A stretch of 64,000 nucleotides of DNA from JAJCYK01 sp965212195 (GTDB taxonomy: Bacteria > Bacteroidota > Bacteroidia > Cytophagales > Cyclobacteriaceae): assembly GCA_965212195.1 (NCBI GenBank), contig CBDBUW010000011.1, positions 1-64,000 of the forward strand, in the 5' to 3' direction. Under the pieces are notes generated by a model, which saw nothing but the letters and a program-made list of their open reading frames with translations, was not told where the DNA came from and did no database searches. Made by a program: the position numbers and the translations under genes. This document shows positions 8,588 through 17,454 of this stretch, in pieces (position 1 is the first letter of the stretch; each line of letters starts with the position of its first letter).

Positions 8588-9741
8588 TACTTAAGCAAAA
8601 TTTGCTCCGCTAATTCACGTAATGCACCACTTCCACCGGCTGTTTTAAGCTGATATATTCCCGGAACGTGCTTGACTTCGGGACGTGCATTTAGTGGACA
8701 GGCTGCTATTCCTACCGCTTGGAGGAGTTCCAGATCATTAATGTCATCCCCTATGTACGCCACCTCTTCCAGGGTAATACCTAGGTCCTGGCACAATTGC
8801 TGCACCAATTGCATTTTATCCTGGATGCCGTGAAAATCGAAGTCCAAGTTTAGCTTCTTTGCTCTTCTTCGGTTTAGTTCTCGGTCTTCTTTAGTGAGAA
8901 TGCCCACCTTAAGGCCTTTGGCTTGTAATAGGTTAAATGCCATGCCGTCGTAGGTGTTGAACTTTTTAATTTCATCCCCTGCCTCGGTATAGTACATACC
9001 TGCGTCGGTGAGTACACCATCGACATCCGAAAGGAAAAGTTTTATATGTTTGGTCTTCTGGGCCGCCTCCGACAATTGGTATTTACCCATGATTTGTTCT
9101 CCTTGAATCCAGTCTTCTTCTTCATCAATCTCCAAGGTAGTGTAGGTTTCCATTTCATACACTCCAATATGTCCACTCAGTCGATTTTTGAATTCCAGAA
9201 TATTTTTGACCAGATTAAGGTAGAAAGCCCCATTTTCCATTAAAGTTCCGGAAAAGTTTTGCCGCCGTGGTCGTTCCCTGTAGTCATAGTTCAAGGGTTG
9301 ACCATGGTCATTCCAAAAAAATCTTTTAACGCGGGCACAGCTTATAACGGAATCATAGGTATTGCTTTTAAGCAAAGTCACCGCTTGATCAAAATCTGCA
9401 GCACGGGTGAATGGTGAGGTTGCCTGTACCAGCAGTAAATACTGTTCCGGATCCAAACCGGTTGAATTAATGTACTCGATCATTACATCTTCAGTGGCAC
9501 TGTGATCCTGGGCGTTGGAAGCTTTCCGACGATAAACCTTGACTTTTGTAAGTCCAAAACTTGTCACGCAATTCTCAATTTCGTCACAATCGGTGGCTAC
9601 TATTACCTCATGCACGGATTGCGCCTCTTGCAAGGCGTTAAGGCACCAATATATTAATGGCTGTCCAAAGAAATTTCGGATATTCTTCAAACGGATGGCC
9701 TTACTGCCGCATCTTGCCGGTACAAATGCTGTAACTCTCAC
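8587..9741 (-). CDS. CMP-nonulosonate synthetase (NeuA-like) fused to a KdsC-type HAD phosphatase
   Basis: Residues 1-225 are an acylneuraminate cytidylyltransferase: the N-terminal nucleotide motif is PARCGSKAIRLKNI (family consensus ARGGSKGIPxKN), and LLLVQATSPF and GTLMENGAFY follow. It would activate a nonulosonic acid with CTP. Residues 230-384 are a HAD phosphatase of the KdsC/YrbI type with all four motifs: DVDGVLTD (D239, D241), GILTKE, the Lys of QDKMQL, and YIGDDINDLELL. The phosphatase could remove the 9-phosphate from the NeuB product before CMP transfer. The order of domains is like animal CMAS, whose C-terminal domain resembles the Bacteroides KDN-9-phosphate phosphatase. The start overlaps the neuB-like stop by four bases. 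The Cys and Ala in place of Gly in the nucleotide loop are slightly unusual. Confidence 0.88.
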   Translation of the reverse strand: MRVTAFVPARCGSKAIRLKNIRNFFGQPLIYWCLNALQEAQSVHEVIVATDCDEIENCVTSFGLTKVKVYRRKASNAQDHSATEDVMIEYINSTGLDPEQYLLLVQATSPFTRAADFDQAVTLLKSNTYDSVISCARVKRFFWNDHGQPLNYDYRERPRRQNFSGTLMENGAFYLNLVKNILEFKNRLSGHIGVYEMETYTTLEIDEEEDWIQGEQIMGKYQLSEAAQKTKHIKLFLSDVDGVLTDAGMYYTEAGDEIKKFNTYDGMAFNLLQAKGLKVGILTKEDRELNRRRAKKLNLDFDFHGIQDKMQLVQQLCQDLGITLEEVAYIGDDINDLELLQAVGIAACPLNARPEVKHVPGIYQLKTAGGSGALRELAEQILLK

Positions 9742-10619
9742 TCCTTACGATATTTTAGTTTGTCCCGCTGTACGGCTTCGACTTCCAGAATTTCCTGGGT
9801 CTTATACTGGAGGGATTTGTAGGTTGCGGTTAAATCTCTAATCAATTTTTGTAGTCCTCCTAACTCCAAAGAAGCGGCATGATCAGTTCCTTTCCATGTG
9901 CGGTCTTTGGTGAAATGTCTTTCTATCCAGCAAGCTCCTAAAGTGTAGGCGGCTTGATCTATGGCAATGCCCAAATGATGACCGGAGAATCCCAGATCTT
10001 TTACGTGTTCGTCATATGCCTCCCTAAGTCTGGTGATCTCCAGAAGGTTTACATCTTCAAAAGATACGGGATATCCGGAAGTACATGCGTAAAGGACTAA
10101 TCTTTGCCCGGCATTTTTTTTCAGGAAAAAGTCAACAATGGATTGCTCCTCCTCACGGGTTGTCATCCCGAAACTAATATGAATATCCCCTTGATAATTA
10201 TCGCGAAGTAATTCCAGCATTTCGAAATGAAGGTTACAGGCACTGGGTACCTTAATGTAATCAGGGTTTAAGTCAATGATTTCTAGGGCTGATGTGATGT
10301 CCCAGACACTGGTGGCATACCCAATACCTACCTGCTCACAATAATCTTTTAACTGTTGATGCTGTTCTTTAGTGAATTCTAAGAATTCCCGGTGTTCGCC
10401 ATAAGTGTGGCCATAGCTATAGGGGGGATAAGGATGTTGCGCATTGTACTGCTGGGCGGTTAGTAGCTCTTGAGGATTCCGTTTTTGGAATTTGGCGTAA
10501 TGCGCCTGGCACAATTTAGCCATCTGGATCAGTTCTTTGGCAATTTCCATTTCACCTTTGTGATTACAACCAATTTCGGCGACCACAATGGGCGGTTTAT
10601 AGACGATGGATTTACTCAT
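9738..10619 (-). CDS. NeuB-family nonulosonate synthase lacking a SAF domain
   Basis: Condenses phosphoenolpyruvate with a six-carbon sugar or sugar phosphate to give a nonulosonic acid (sialic-acid-like). Motifs include VVAEIGCNHKGEMEIAKELI at the N-terminus, YAKFQKR, GIGYATSVWD, YIKVPSACNLHFEML, ISFGMTTREEE and the C-terminal IERHFTKDRTWKGTDHAASL. At 293 residues it ends after the TIM barrel, about 50 residues short of classical NeuB/SpsE proteins, which carry a C-terminal SAF (antifreeze-like) domain. The start at 10619 gives MSKSIVYKPPIVVAEIG and overlaps the upstream stop by eight bases; 10625 is also possible, and the further upstream 10688 would add unrelated sequence. The next gene activates the product. 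Confidence 0.9.
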   Translation of the reverse strand: MSKSIVYKPPIVVAEIGCNHKGEMEIAKELIQMAKLCQAHYAKFQKRNPQELLTAQQYNAQHPYPPYSYGHTYGEHREFLEFTKEQHQQLKDYCEQVGIGYATSVWDITSALEIIDLNPDYIKVPSACNLHFEMLELLRDNYQGDIHISFGMTTREEEQSIVDFFLKKNAGQRLVLYACTSGYPVSFEDVNLLEITRLREAYDEHVKDLGFSGHHLGIAIDQAAYTLGACWIERHFTKDRTWKGTDHAASLELGGLQKLIRDLTATYKSLQYKTQEILEVEAVQRDKLKYRKE

Positions 10620-11496
10620 ATTCATGCAACTTTGACAAACTTTGACGGCTAAAAGCATCAATAAATGAACCGGGTGTATTGTTGACAATGACCGTGTTTA
10701 GGCTTTCAGCATACTCCTTCAGCACAAAATATCCGTTAAAAGCATGGACAAACTTAGTTAATAACTCCGGTAAATTTCGCTTGCCTACTCCTCTTTTATC
10801 CAAGGGCTTTCCCACAGATTGATGTTCATCATAAAAATGCTTTTGGTTAATCAGTACCTCGTTGTGGTCATTAACGGAAATTTCCGATAACCAACTGTGG
10901 TCCGCGCCCCATAGGTATATTTTTTCGTAGCCCATATTGAGCGCAAGCATTAAGCTTGGGATCATTACGTTGTGAGGTCGAGGCATTCCCATATTTGCCT
11001 TGAAACAAGCATGCCGAAACCAGCGCCACCCCTCGACCGGCGTGTTGTTGTAATATTTGATATCAATATTCGGGTTATTCTTAAGTATGTTTTGCCATCG
11101 CTTGAATTTGCTGGACTCATGCGGTATGTGAAATACTAAAGGCCATTTGGTACGCTCCACCATATCATTAAACAGACCATTGCTTTGATCAACAAAAAAT
11201 TTGTCAATCTCGTCAAGCCAGAGATCCGGTGCCGAAGTAACATAGTATTTCGGCTTCAGTTTTTGGTAAAGCTCTGTTGAGGGGAAGTGATTAACGCAGA
11301 TCAAGTCTTTACCCTCTAAAAATTCGCTGTGCTTTTCCAGCATCGTCCGTAAACTGGGACCATTGCCCAATAATATTGCCTCTTTGTTACTAGGCGATGC
11401 CAGGCGTACTTTAAATTTTGCCAGAATTACCAGTCGGATTAGAGTGGTGAAGACTGCTCCTAGATTATGTAGAAATGATTGAATTTTCAGGATCAC
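10612..11496 (-). CDS. DUF115/MptE-like protein, possible glycosyltransferase
   Basis: A 294-residue protein with a hydrophobic N-terminal stretch, then GNGPSL (44-49), DLICVNHFPST, KPKYYVTSAPDLW and later KIYLWGADHSWLSE. These resemble the DUF115/6-hydroxymethylpterin pyrophosphokinase MptE-like family, whose bacterial members sit in nonulosonic-acid loci (for example flagellin-glycosylation Maf proteins). The AGNGPSL-type start is also reminiscent of GT42 sialyltransferases. The gene lies directly upstream of the NeuB-like synthase with an eight-base overlap. I infer that it transfers or otherwise handles the CMP-activated sugar. A pterin role is unlikely in this context. Family assignment is moderately sure; the reaction is not known. 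Confidence 0.7.
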   Translation of the reverse strand: MILKIQSFLHNLGAVFTTLIRLVILAKFKVRLASPSNKEAILLGNGPSLRTMLEKHSEFLEGKDLICVNHFPSTELYQKLKPKYYVTSAPDLWLDEIDKFFVDQSNGLFNDMVERTKWPLVFHIPHESSKFKRWQNILKNNPNIDIKYYNNTPVEGWRWFRHACFKANMGMPRPHNVMIPSLMLALNMGYEKIYLWGADHSWLSEISVNDHNEVLINQKHFYDEHQSVGKPLDKRGVGKRNLPELLTKFVHAFNGYFVLKEYAESLNTVIVNNTPGSFIDAFSRQSLSKLHEYE

Positions 11497-11500
11497 GTAT

Positions 11501-12412
11501 CTAAGCTTTAAAAAAACCGTTCAAGACCCATATACGAAATTTCACCAGCATATTAGCTTTCGGCCACTTAAAAGTAACGGTATAGTAAAGCGCTAAGATA
11601 ATGGTTGCCCCAATTTTAAAAAACTCTTGTAGCCATTTGATAACACGCTGCTTCCAAGGTGCTTGTTGGAGCCTTGTCGCCTCGCTAATTCCTATTCCAA
11701 TAGCCATTTTTTTTATATAATCCGATTCCAGCCGATTTTTGGGGATGGTATGAAAGACATGCACCGCGGGAACATAATGGATGATCTTTTTACTTTGGTG
11801 CAATTTGAGGAAAACTTCTTTCTCCTCACCACTTCCCAGAAAATGGCCTTTTCTGCCAAGCTGTGGATTAAAACCGCCTGTATCTCGCAGCACGGAGGCC
11901 CTAAAGGCCATGTTTGCTCCGATGGGAACTTTCCATGGTTTAAAAGCTACCGGCACTCTCCCCATGTCAAGGGCTGCTACCAGCGGCAGTAGATATTTGG
12001 ACATCCAGTTTGGAGCTGCTTCTTCGTAAGCGGGGGTTATTCTACCACCTACAGCGTCTACTTCGCTATAGGATTGAAAATAGTCACAAAGATTTTGAAC
12101 ATAATGTGAATCAGGGTAAGCATCATCGTCAAGATAACTGATTAGTGGGGCAGAGGCTTTCTCTAGCCCCAAATTCCTGCTGTAAGAAAGTCCTTGTTGA
12201 GGTTGCTTCAAATATTTGAAGTCAATATCGGAGTTATTAGTGCTGAAGTCCTGGCAAATTAATGAGGTGCGATCGGTACTGTTGTTGTCAACCACCAATA
12301 TTTCGAAATCCCCGGGATGACAGGTTTGTTGGTTCAAATGCTCCAGACATTGCTGTAGATAACGATCCCTGTTGTAAGTACATATTACGATCGACAAAGA
12401 GGGGGTAGTCAC
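11501..12412 (-). CDS. Family 2 glycosyltransferase
   Basis: A GT-A fold glycosyltransferase of 303 residues. It has the N-terminal SIVICTYNRDRYLQQCLEHL, the VVDNNSTDRT nucleotide-binding strand, and the metal-binding acidic triplet in ISYLDDDAYPD (about 95-97). A conserved GSGEEKEVFLKL segment follows, with a hydrophobic C-terminal stretch (KIGATIILALYYTVTF) likely to anchor it at the cytoplasmic membrane. Donor and acceptor sugars are not readable. It lies four bases upstream of the DUF115-like gene in the glycan cluster, so the two are co-transcribed. Confidence 0.92.
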   Translation of the reverse strand: MTTPSLSIVICTYNRDRYLQQCLEHLNQQTCHPGDFEILVVDNNSTDRTSLICQDFSTNNSDIDFKYLKQPQQGLSYSRNLGLEKASAPLISYLDDDAYPDSHYVQNLCDYFQSYSEVDAVGGRITPAYEEAAPNWMSKYLLPLVAALDMGRVPVAFKPWKVPIGANMAFRASVLRDTGGFNPQLGRKGHFLGSGEEKEVFLKLHQSKKIIHYVPAVHVFHTIPKNRLESDYIKKMAIGIGISEATRLQQAPWKQRVIKWLQEFFKIGATIILALYYTVTFKWPKANMLVKFRIWVLNGFFKA

Positions 12413-12451
12413 CGTTTAAATCTGGTAAATAAGCGTTACAAAGATACTAAA

Positions 12452-14932
12452 TCATCCGCTACTTGCGGTTTCAAGGTTTCGTGTTTGTATGGATTTTTTT
12501 ATATCCCTATAAAAAATCAGTAATACAATTATTATAAGTGCAGTACTGGAAACCATCATTATGCGGTTTCCAACAAAATAAGCTTTAGGAACAAATTTAA
12601 ATTCAATGACATGAGAGCCAGCTGGAACTATAAGGGCTCTTAATAAGTAGTTGGCCCGTATGATCTCAGTGGGTACTCCATCTATTGTTGCTTGCCACCC
12701 CTTGGGGTAGTAGATCTCTGAAAACACTGCAAATCCTAGCTCCTGATTTTGAGTGCGATACTTCAGAGAATTGGGTTTATACTCTTCCAGAATCACACTT
12801 CCTGAAGTGCTGAAGGTGTTGGTATTAGCAATGTGATCCATATTAAATTTGCTTTGATCTACCACCGCCTTACTGGCAATAGGCAGATTGCAAAGGGCCG
12901 CAAATTCTTCATCGGCCGAGTTGACCAATTGAACTTCTGGAACGAACCAGGCGCTTCCCTGCGCATAGGGATTTCTGATGGCACTTCCCGCTTCATTTCC
13001 AGCTATAAAGTACTTGGTGTTTAGCATATTGAGTATGGGATGAGAGCCTACTTGGCCGTTGCTGCGCAGCTCTTGCAGCAAAGACCTGAATTCATTGTCT
13101 AAACATCCTTCTATTACGTCGGCGTAGCGACGCATTTTAGCTCCGTGATAGCCGCCCACGGACCGGTGATAGGAGGTAGCGACCGCATCGTTCCAGGGAC
13201 TACTGAGAAAACTCAATACCCGGTAATTTAAATCGGGATCTTGCAATATTTGTTGATCTGCAGCTGTTGCTGCTGGCTTCAAGTTATTCCTGGAGATAAA
13301 ATCTTCATTCTGAAGATAGCGCTTGTTCACTCCCCAAAGGTCTGCCAATACCATTACGCCCAATATGGCGTAGACCAGGTTACGAGCAACCTTATTTTTA
13401 ACATGATAGAATAAAATAAGCCAAACCAACCCGGCAAAGATCAAAGATCTTATGGCATCGTTGCGCAAGATACTGGCTCGATCGGCCTTCAGCGCTTGGG
13501 CATACCAGGGAGGGACTTGAGAGAATAACTGTTCGTCATTTGCACCGCGGAAACTTCCTATGTTTGAATAAATAATAGCCAATACCAATATGGAACCAGT
13601 GATAATCCCGGCACGTACCAATTGGGTGCGAACTTTTGGATCAGAGGCATTTGCCATTAGCTTTTCCAAACCTAAAAAGCCTACTAAAGGGATGCATACC
13701 AAGGCTATCACTATGGTAAAAGAAACGGACCTGAACTTGTTATAACCTGGGAAATAATCAAATACCAGGTTATTGAAAAACTCAAAATTGTTCCCCCAGG
13801 AAAGCATGATGGAAAGTATAATTGCAATGACCAGCCACAAACGATTTCTGCCATCAACTAGGGATAGGCCCATTATGAAAAGAAACATAACAATGGCCCC
13901 GGCATATGCAGGACCTGCCACAAAGGGTTGATCACCCCAGTAAGTGGCCACTTGCTGTAGATATTGTCGAACCTGAACAGGTGCTTGTCCGTTAGCCCGC
14001 AAGGCTTCACCCAGGTTACTGTCCGATGGTAAGGTGTTTATGCTAGGCCCTCCGAAGAACTCCGGAATTATTAGTGTAAGAGGTTCCATGATACCATTAC
14101 TCCAGCGAAACGCATATTCACGGTCCAATCCTTTGGAGGTAGCAGCTTCCTGCGTTAATTCCGGAGCACCCCGGGTGGAGTACTTGCCGTATTCGTAAAC
14201 TGACCAGATTTTACCACTGTTGCACAATACCGCCAGTAAAGCGGCGACGACCAAGTAGCCCAGGGGTTTAAACAAAATACTCAGCTGCCCATCCTTGAGG
14301 GCATAGAATAATTGTACCGCTCCATAAATCAAAAGCAGGATCAGCAAATAATAGGTCATTTGCAAATGATTGGATCTCAATTCTAATGCCAGACCCAGTG
14401 CTACCAAAGCAAATCCCATAAGAAGCCTTTTAGTGAACGCTAAATGCACACCTGCCAGTACTAAAGGCATGTAAGCAATGGCCCACATTTTCCACATATG
14501 ACCTGCTTCTACACTAATTATATTGAAACTCCCTAAACTAAATCCCAAGGCGCCAATAATGGCCAACCATGGGCGAACTTTAAAAACAAGCAATAAAATA
14601 TAAAAGGTTAGACAGCAAACCAGCATAACCCCTGCAGCACTGGGTAACCAAAGGGAAATTAAGTGCTGAATATGCAGCATTAGATCGCCGCTCCACCTGG
14701 TATTGATAAGGTAGGCAGGCATGCCTCCGAATATTGAATTTGTCCACAGGCCCTCTTCACCGGTTTGATTTCGGTGTTCTATGATCTCCTGACTAGCGGC
14801 TATCCCCTGTGAAATATCATGCTGGTCCAAGGATTTCCCGGAGAAGACCAAAGGACTGTAAAAAATTGTGCTTACCATCAGAAATACGATTATCGCAAAT
14901 AAGTGGGGCAGCACATCGTCTTTGAAATTCAT
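12452..14932 (-). CDS. YfhO-family polytopic membrane protein
   Basis: An 826-residue integral membrane protein with about 12 membrane segments in its first 550 residues, a large periplasmic/extracytoplasmic part, and a final membrane helix (IMMVSSTALIIIVLLIFY). The C-terminal segment FSEIYYPKGWQATIDGVPTE is diagnostic of the YfhO family. YfhO proteins have the GT-C membrane glycosyltransferase architecture; Bacillus YfhO is linked to glycosylation of lipoteichoic acid. Here it may glycosylate a surface polymer using a lipid-linked donor. It belongs to the minus-strand glycan cluster, 39 bases upstream of the GT2 gene at 11501. Confidence 0.9.
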   Translation of the reverse strand: MNFKDDVLPHLFAIIVFLMVSTIFYSPLVFSGKSLDQHDISQGIAASQEIIEHRNQTGEEGLWTNSIFGGMPAYLINTRWSGDLMLHIQHLISLWLPSAAGVMLVCCLTFYILLLVFKVRPWLAIIGALGFSLGSFNIISVEAGHMWKMWAIAYMPLVLAGVHLAFTKRLLMGFALVALGLALELRSNHLQMTYYLLILLLIYGAVQLFYALKDGQLSILFKPLGYLVVAALLAVLCNSGKIWSVYEYGKYSTRGAPELTQEAATSKGLDREYAFRWSNGIMEPLTLIIPEFFGGPSINTLPSDSNLGEALRANGQAPVQVRQYLQQVATYWGDQPFVAGPAYAGAIVMFLFIMGLSLVDGRNRLWLVIAIILSIMLSWGNNFEFFNNLVFDYFPGYNKFRSVSFTIVIALVCIPLVGFLGLEKLMANASDPKVRTQLVRAGIITGSILVLAIIYSNIGSFRGANDEQLFSQVPPWYAQALKADRASILRNDAIRSLIFAGLVWLILFYHVKNKVARNLVYAILGVMVLADLWGVNKRYLQNEDFISRNNLKPAATAADQQILQDPDLNYRVLSFLSSPWNDAVATSYHRSVGGYHGAKMRRYADVIEGCLDNEFRSLLQELRSNGQVGSHPILNMLNTKYFIAGNEAGSAIRNPYAQGSAWFVPEVQLVNSADEEFAALCNLPIASKAVVDQSKFNMDHIANTNTFSTSGSVILEEYKPNSLKYRTQNQELGFAVFSEIYYPKGWQATIDGVPTEIIRANYLLRALIVPAGSHVIEFKFVPKAYFVGNRIMMVSSTALIIIVLLIFYRDIKKSIQTRNLETASSG

Positions 14933-15040
14933 AAATGCTCAGTTGAAATGAGTAATGGTTTCCGGGGAGGTATTTTGTTTTTAAAACTAATGATTTTGTT
15001 ACACTTGGCCTTTAATAATAGAAAATTTCAGAAGCGGTAA

Positions 15041-16036
15041 TCAGTGAAAATACATCTCCGGGAATTGCTGTTTAGGATCCTTACCAAACAGGTGTAGGTG
15101 CCAGAACCCTTTTAAAAATCCCCAACCATAGCCTGCTATTTGAACAGCAGTAGCGAAAACCCCTCTAACAGCTATGGGCAAGCTCTTAGTGGAATACAGG
15201 GCATCGAACAGTATTAATATCAAACCCACTACCAATGGCCACCACAGAAACATCCAGTAAAACCCCGCTACAAATAGGATAAGGCCCAGGATCAGGGCCA
15301 GAGCGGGTAAGGCATAAACCAGTTTACGAGAACGCGGATGAGATCTCATGAGGATGGTGCGGGCCAGGCCGAACTTATACACCTGGGTCCAGAATTTCTT
15401 AAAGTCAATTCTTCGTTTGTGGTAGACAAAGGCTTCCGGGATCAGTCCTGTCTTAAATCCGGCATCCTGAATGCGGTAGCTCCAATCGGGGTCTTCACCG
15501 GGATGCAGGTTGGAAAATCCTCCAACTTTATCAAACACCGCACGGTGTATCCCCATGTTGAAGCTGCGAGGCTGGAAGTTGTCCAGCTGTCGTTTTCTGC
15601 CTCGTATTCCTCCGGTGGTCAGCATGGAGGTCATGGCATAGTTTATAGCCTTTTGGGTTCTGGTAAAACTGACATGCGCTTGATCGGGACCTCCGAAGGC
15701 ATCTAATCCACGACTTTGCAACGCGATATGTAATTCTTCCAAGTAGTGTTCGGGTATAATGCAATCTGAATCGAAAAAGATGAAAAAGCTGCCTTGGGCC
15801 CGGATCATCCCAAAGTTGCGGCTATCACCGGGTCCGGTATTCTGCTTAAAGAAATAGTTGATATTCAGTCTCTCGCTAAAGTCCTTAACTACTTGCTCAC
15901 TATCCTGTGTGGACCCGTCTTCCACCAGTACTACTTCGAAATCCTGAAATGTTTGTTGAGCAAGACTGGCAAGCAATTCTTCCACCTCCTGAGGCCGGTT
16001 ATACACGGGTACAATAATGGAATACAGAGGTGTCAA
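15041..16036 (-). CDS. Family 2 glycosyltransferase with C-terminal membrane helices
   Basis: A GT-A glycosyltransferase of 331 residues: SIIVPVYNRPQEVEELLASL, the VLVEDGSTQDS strand, the FFDSDCIIP metal-binding motif (DSD about 89-91), FNMGIHRAVFDKVGGF, and HPGEDPDWSYRI as the catalytic-base region. Two or three hydrophobic helices near 245-315 would anchor it in the cytoplasmic membrane. It is the first gene of the glycan cluster and diverges from ffh, with 89 bases between the starts that must hold both promoters. A 108-base gap separates it from the YfhO gene, and I see nothing clear in that gap. Confidence 0.92.
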   Translation of the reverse strand: MTPLYSIIVPVYNRPQEVEELLASLAQQTFQDFEVVLVEDGSTQDSEQVVKDFSERLNINYFFKQNTGPGDSRNFGMIRAQGSFFIFFDSDCIIPEHYLEELHIALQSRGLDAFGGPDQAHVSFTRTQKAINYAMTSMLTTGGIRGRKRQLDNFQPRSFNMGIHRAVFDKVGGFSNLHPGEDPDWSYRIQDAGFKTGLIPEAFVYHKRRIDFKKFWTQVYKFGLARTILMRSHPRSRKLVYALPALALILGLILFVAGFYWMFLWWPLVVGLILILFDALYSTKSLPIAVRGVFATAVQIAGYGWGFLKGFWHLHLFGKDPKQQFPEMYFH

Positions 16037-16125
16037 TTAGCGATTAATTTTAAGCGGCGAGTTTATTCCAACAATATACCTCACTGCCATATTTTTCATT
16101 AATTTTACAGGCAAATAAACAAAAT

Positions 16126-17454
16126 ATGTTTGAAAACCTCAGTATAAAACTTGATAAGGCAGTCCGCAATCTTAAGGGCCAGGGACGCATTACAGAAATT
16201 AATGTGGCCAGCACCATCAAGGAGATCCGCAGAGCCCTGGTGGATGCTGATGTCAACTATAAAGTAGCCAAACAGGTTACCGATAATATAAGGGAGCAGG
16301 CCCTGGGGCAAGAAGTGCTGATTGCAGTATCGCCAGGACAGTTACTCACCAAAATTGTCAGTGAGGAGCTCACCCGCTTAATGGGTGGAACCAAGGAGGA
16401 CATCAGTGTAAAGGGAGATCCCGCGGTGATATTGATATCCGGATTGCAGGGTTCTGGTAAGACCACATTTAGTGGAAAACTGGCCAGTTATTTTAAGAAA
16501 CAGGGCCGCCAGGTCCTATTGGCGGCTTGCGACGTATACCGTCCCGCAGCTATCGACCAGTTGAAAGTTCTAGGTGAACAAATCGGGGTGGAAGTTTTTG
16601 CACAGCCTGATATCCAGGAGCCCCTGAAGATTGCGGGTAATGCCCTGAAACATGCCAAGGATAATAATAAAAAGATCCTCATCGTGGATACGGCAGGACG
16701 ATTGGCTATAGATGAGGAAATGATGTCTGAGATCTCGCAGCTTAAGCAGCAGCTTAACCCTTCGGAGACCTTGTTTGTGGTGGACTCCATGACCGGACAG
16801 GATGCGGTCAACACCGCCAAAACCTTTAATGAGCGATTGGATTTCGATGGTGTGGTCCTGACAAAATTAGATGGTGATACCAGGGGTGGAGCTGCCTTAT
16901 CCATCAGATCGGTGGTGGAGAAACCCATCAAATTTATCAGTACAGGTGAAAAGATGGACGCCATTGATATCTTTCACCCCGATCGAATGGCCCAACGGAT
17001 ATTAGGGATGGGAGATGTGGTTTCCCTGGTGGAAAAGGCGCAGGAAGTATTTGATGAAGAGGAAGCTCAACGGCTTCAAAAAAAGATCCGCAAGAATCAG
17101 TTCAATTTTGATGATTTTCTTGCTCAACTGCAACAGATCAAGAAAATGGGTAACATCAAGGATCTGGTAGGGATGATCCCTGGAATGGGGAAGGCCATCA
17201 AAGATGTGGATATCGATGATGACAGCTTTAAGCCTATAGAAGCTATCATTCGCAGCATGACTCCCTATGAACGGGCGCATCCCGATGCGTTAAACGGCAG
17301 CAGAAAGAAGCGAATTGCCGCAGGTAGTGGTACTACAGTACAAGAGATTAACAATCTGCTAAAGCAGTTCAATGGTATGCGGAAAATGATGCGTACTATG
17401 AACAAGATGGGTGGATCCAAAAGGGGACTTGCCAATCTCAATCCATTCGGTTAG
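16126..17454 (+). CDS. ffh: Signal recognition particle protein Ffh
   Basis: The 54-kDa GTPase of the signal recognition particle, which binds signal sequences of nascent membrane proteins and 4.5S RNA. The 442-residue protein has the N-domain, the G-domain with SGLQGSGKTTFSGKLA (G1), LAACDVYRPAAIDQL, DTAGRLAIDEEMM (G3), TKLDGDTRGGAALSI, and a C-terminal M-domain containing DLVGMIPGMGK and the methionine-rich end. The stop codon overlaps that of pdhB by four bases, tail to tail. No SRP RNA gene was found in the window. Confidence 0.97.
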   Translation: MFENLSIKLDKAVRNLKGQGRITEINVASTIKEIRRALVDADVNYKVAKQVTDNIREQALGQEVLIAVSPGQLLTKIVSEELTRLMGGTKEDISVKGDPAVILISGLQGSGKTTFSGKLASYFKKQGRQVLLAACDVYRPAAIDQLKVLGEQIGVEVFAQPDIQEPLKIAGNALKHAKDNNKKILIVDTAGRLAIDEEMMSEISQLKQQLNPSETLFVVDSMTGQDAVNTAKTFNERLDFDGVVLTKLDGDTRGGAALSIRSVVEKPIKFISTGEKMDAIDIFHPDRMAQRILGMGDVVSLVEKAQEVFDEEEAQRLQKKIRKNQFNFDDFLAQLQQIKKMGNIKDLVGMIPGMGKAIKDVDIDDDSFKPIEAIIRSMTPYERAHPDALNGSRKKRIAAGSGTTVQEINNLLKQFNGMRKMMRTMNKMGGSKRGLANLNPFG

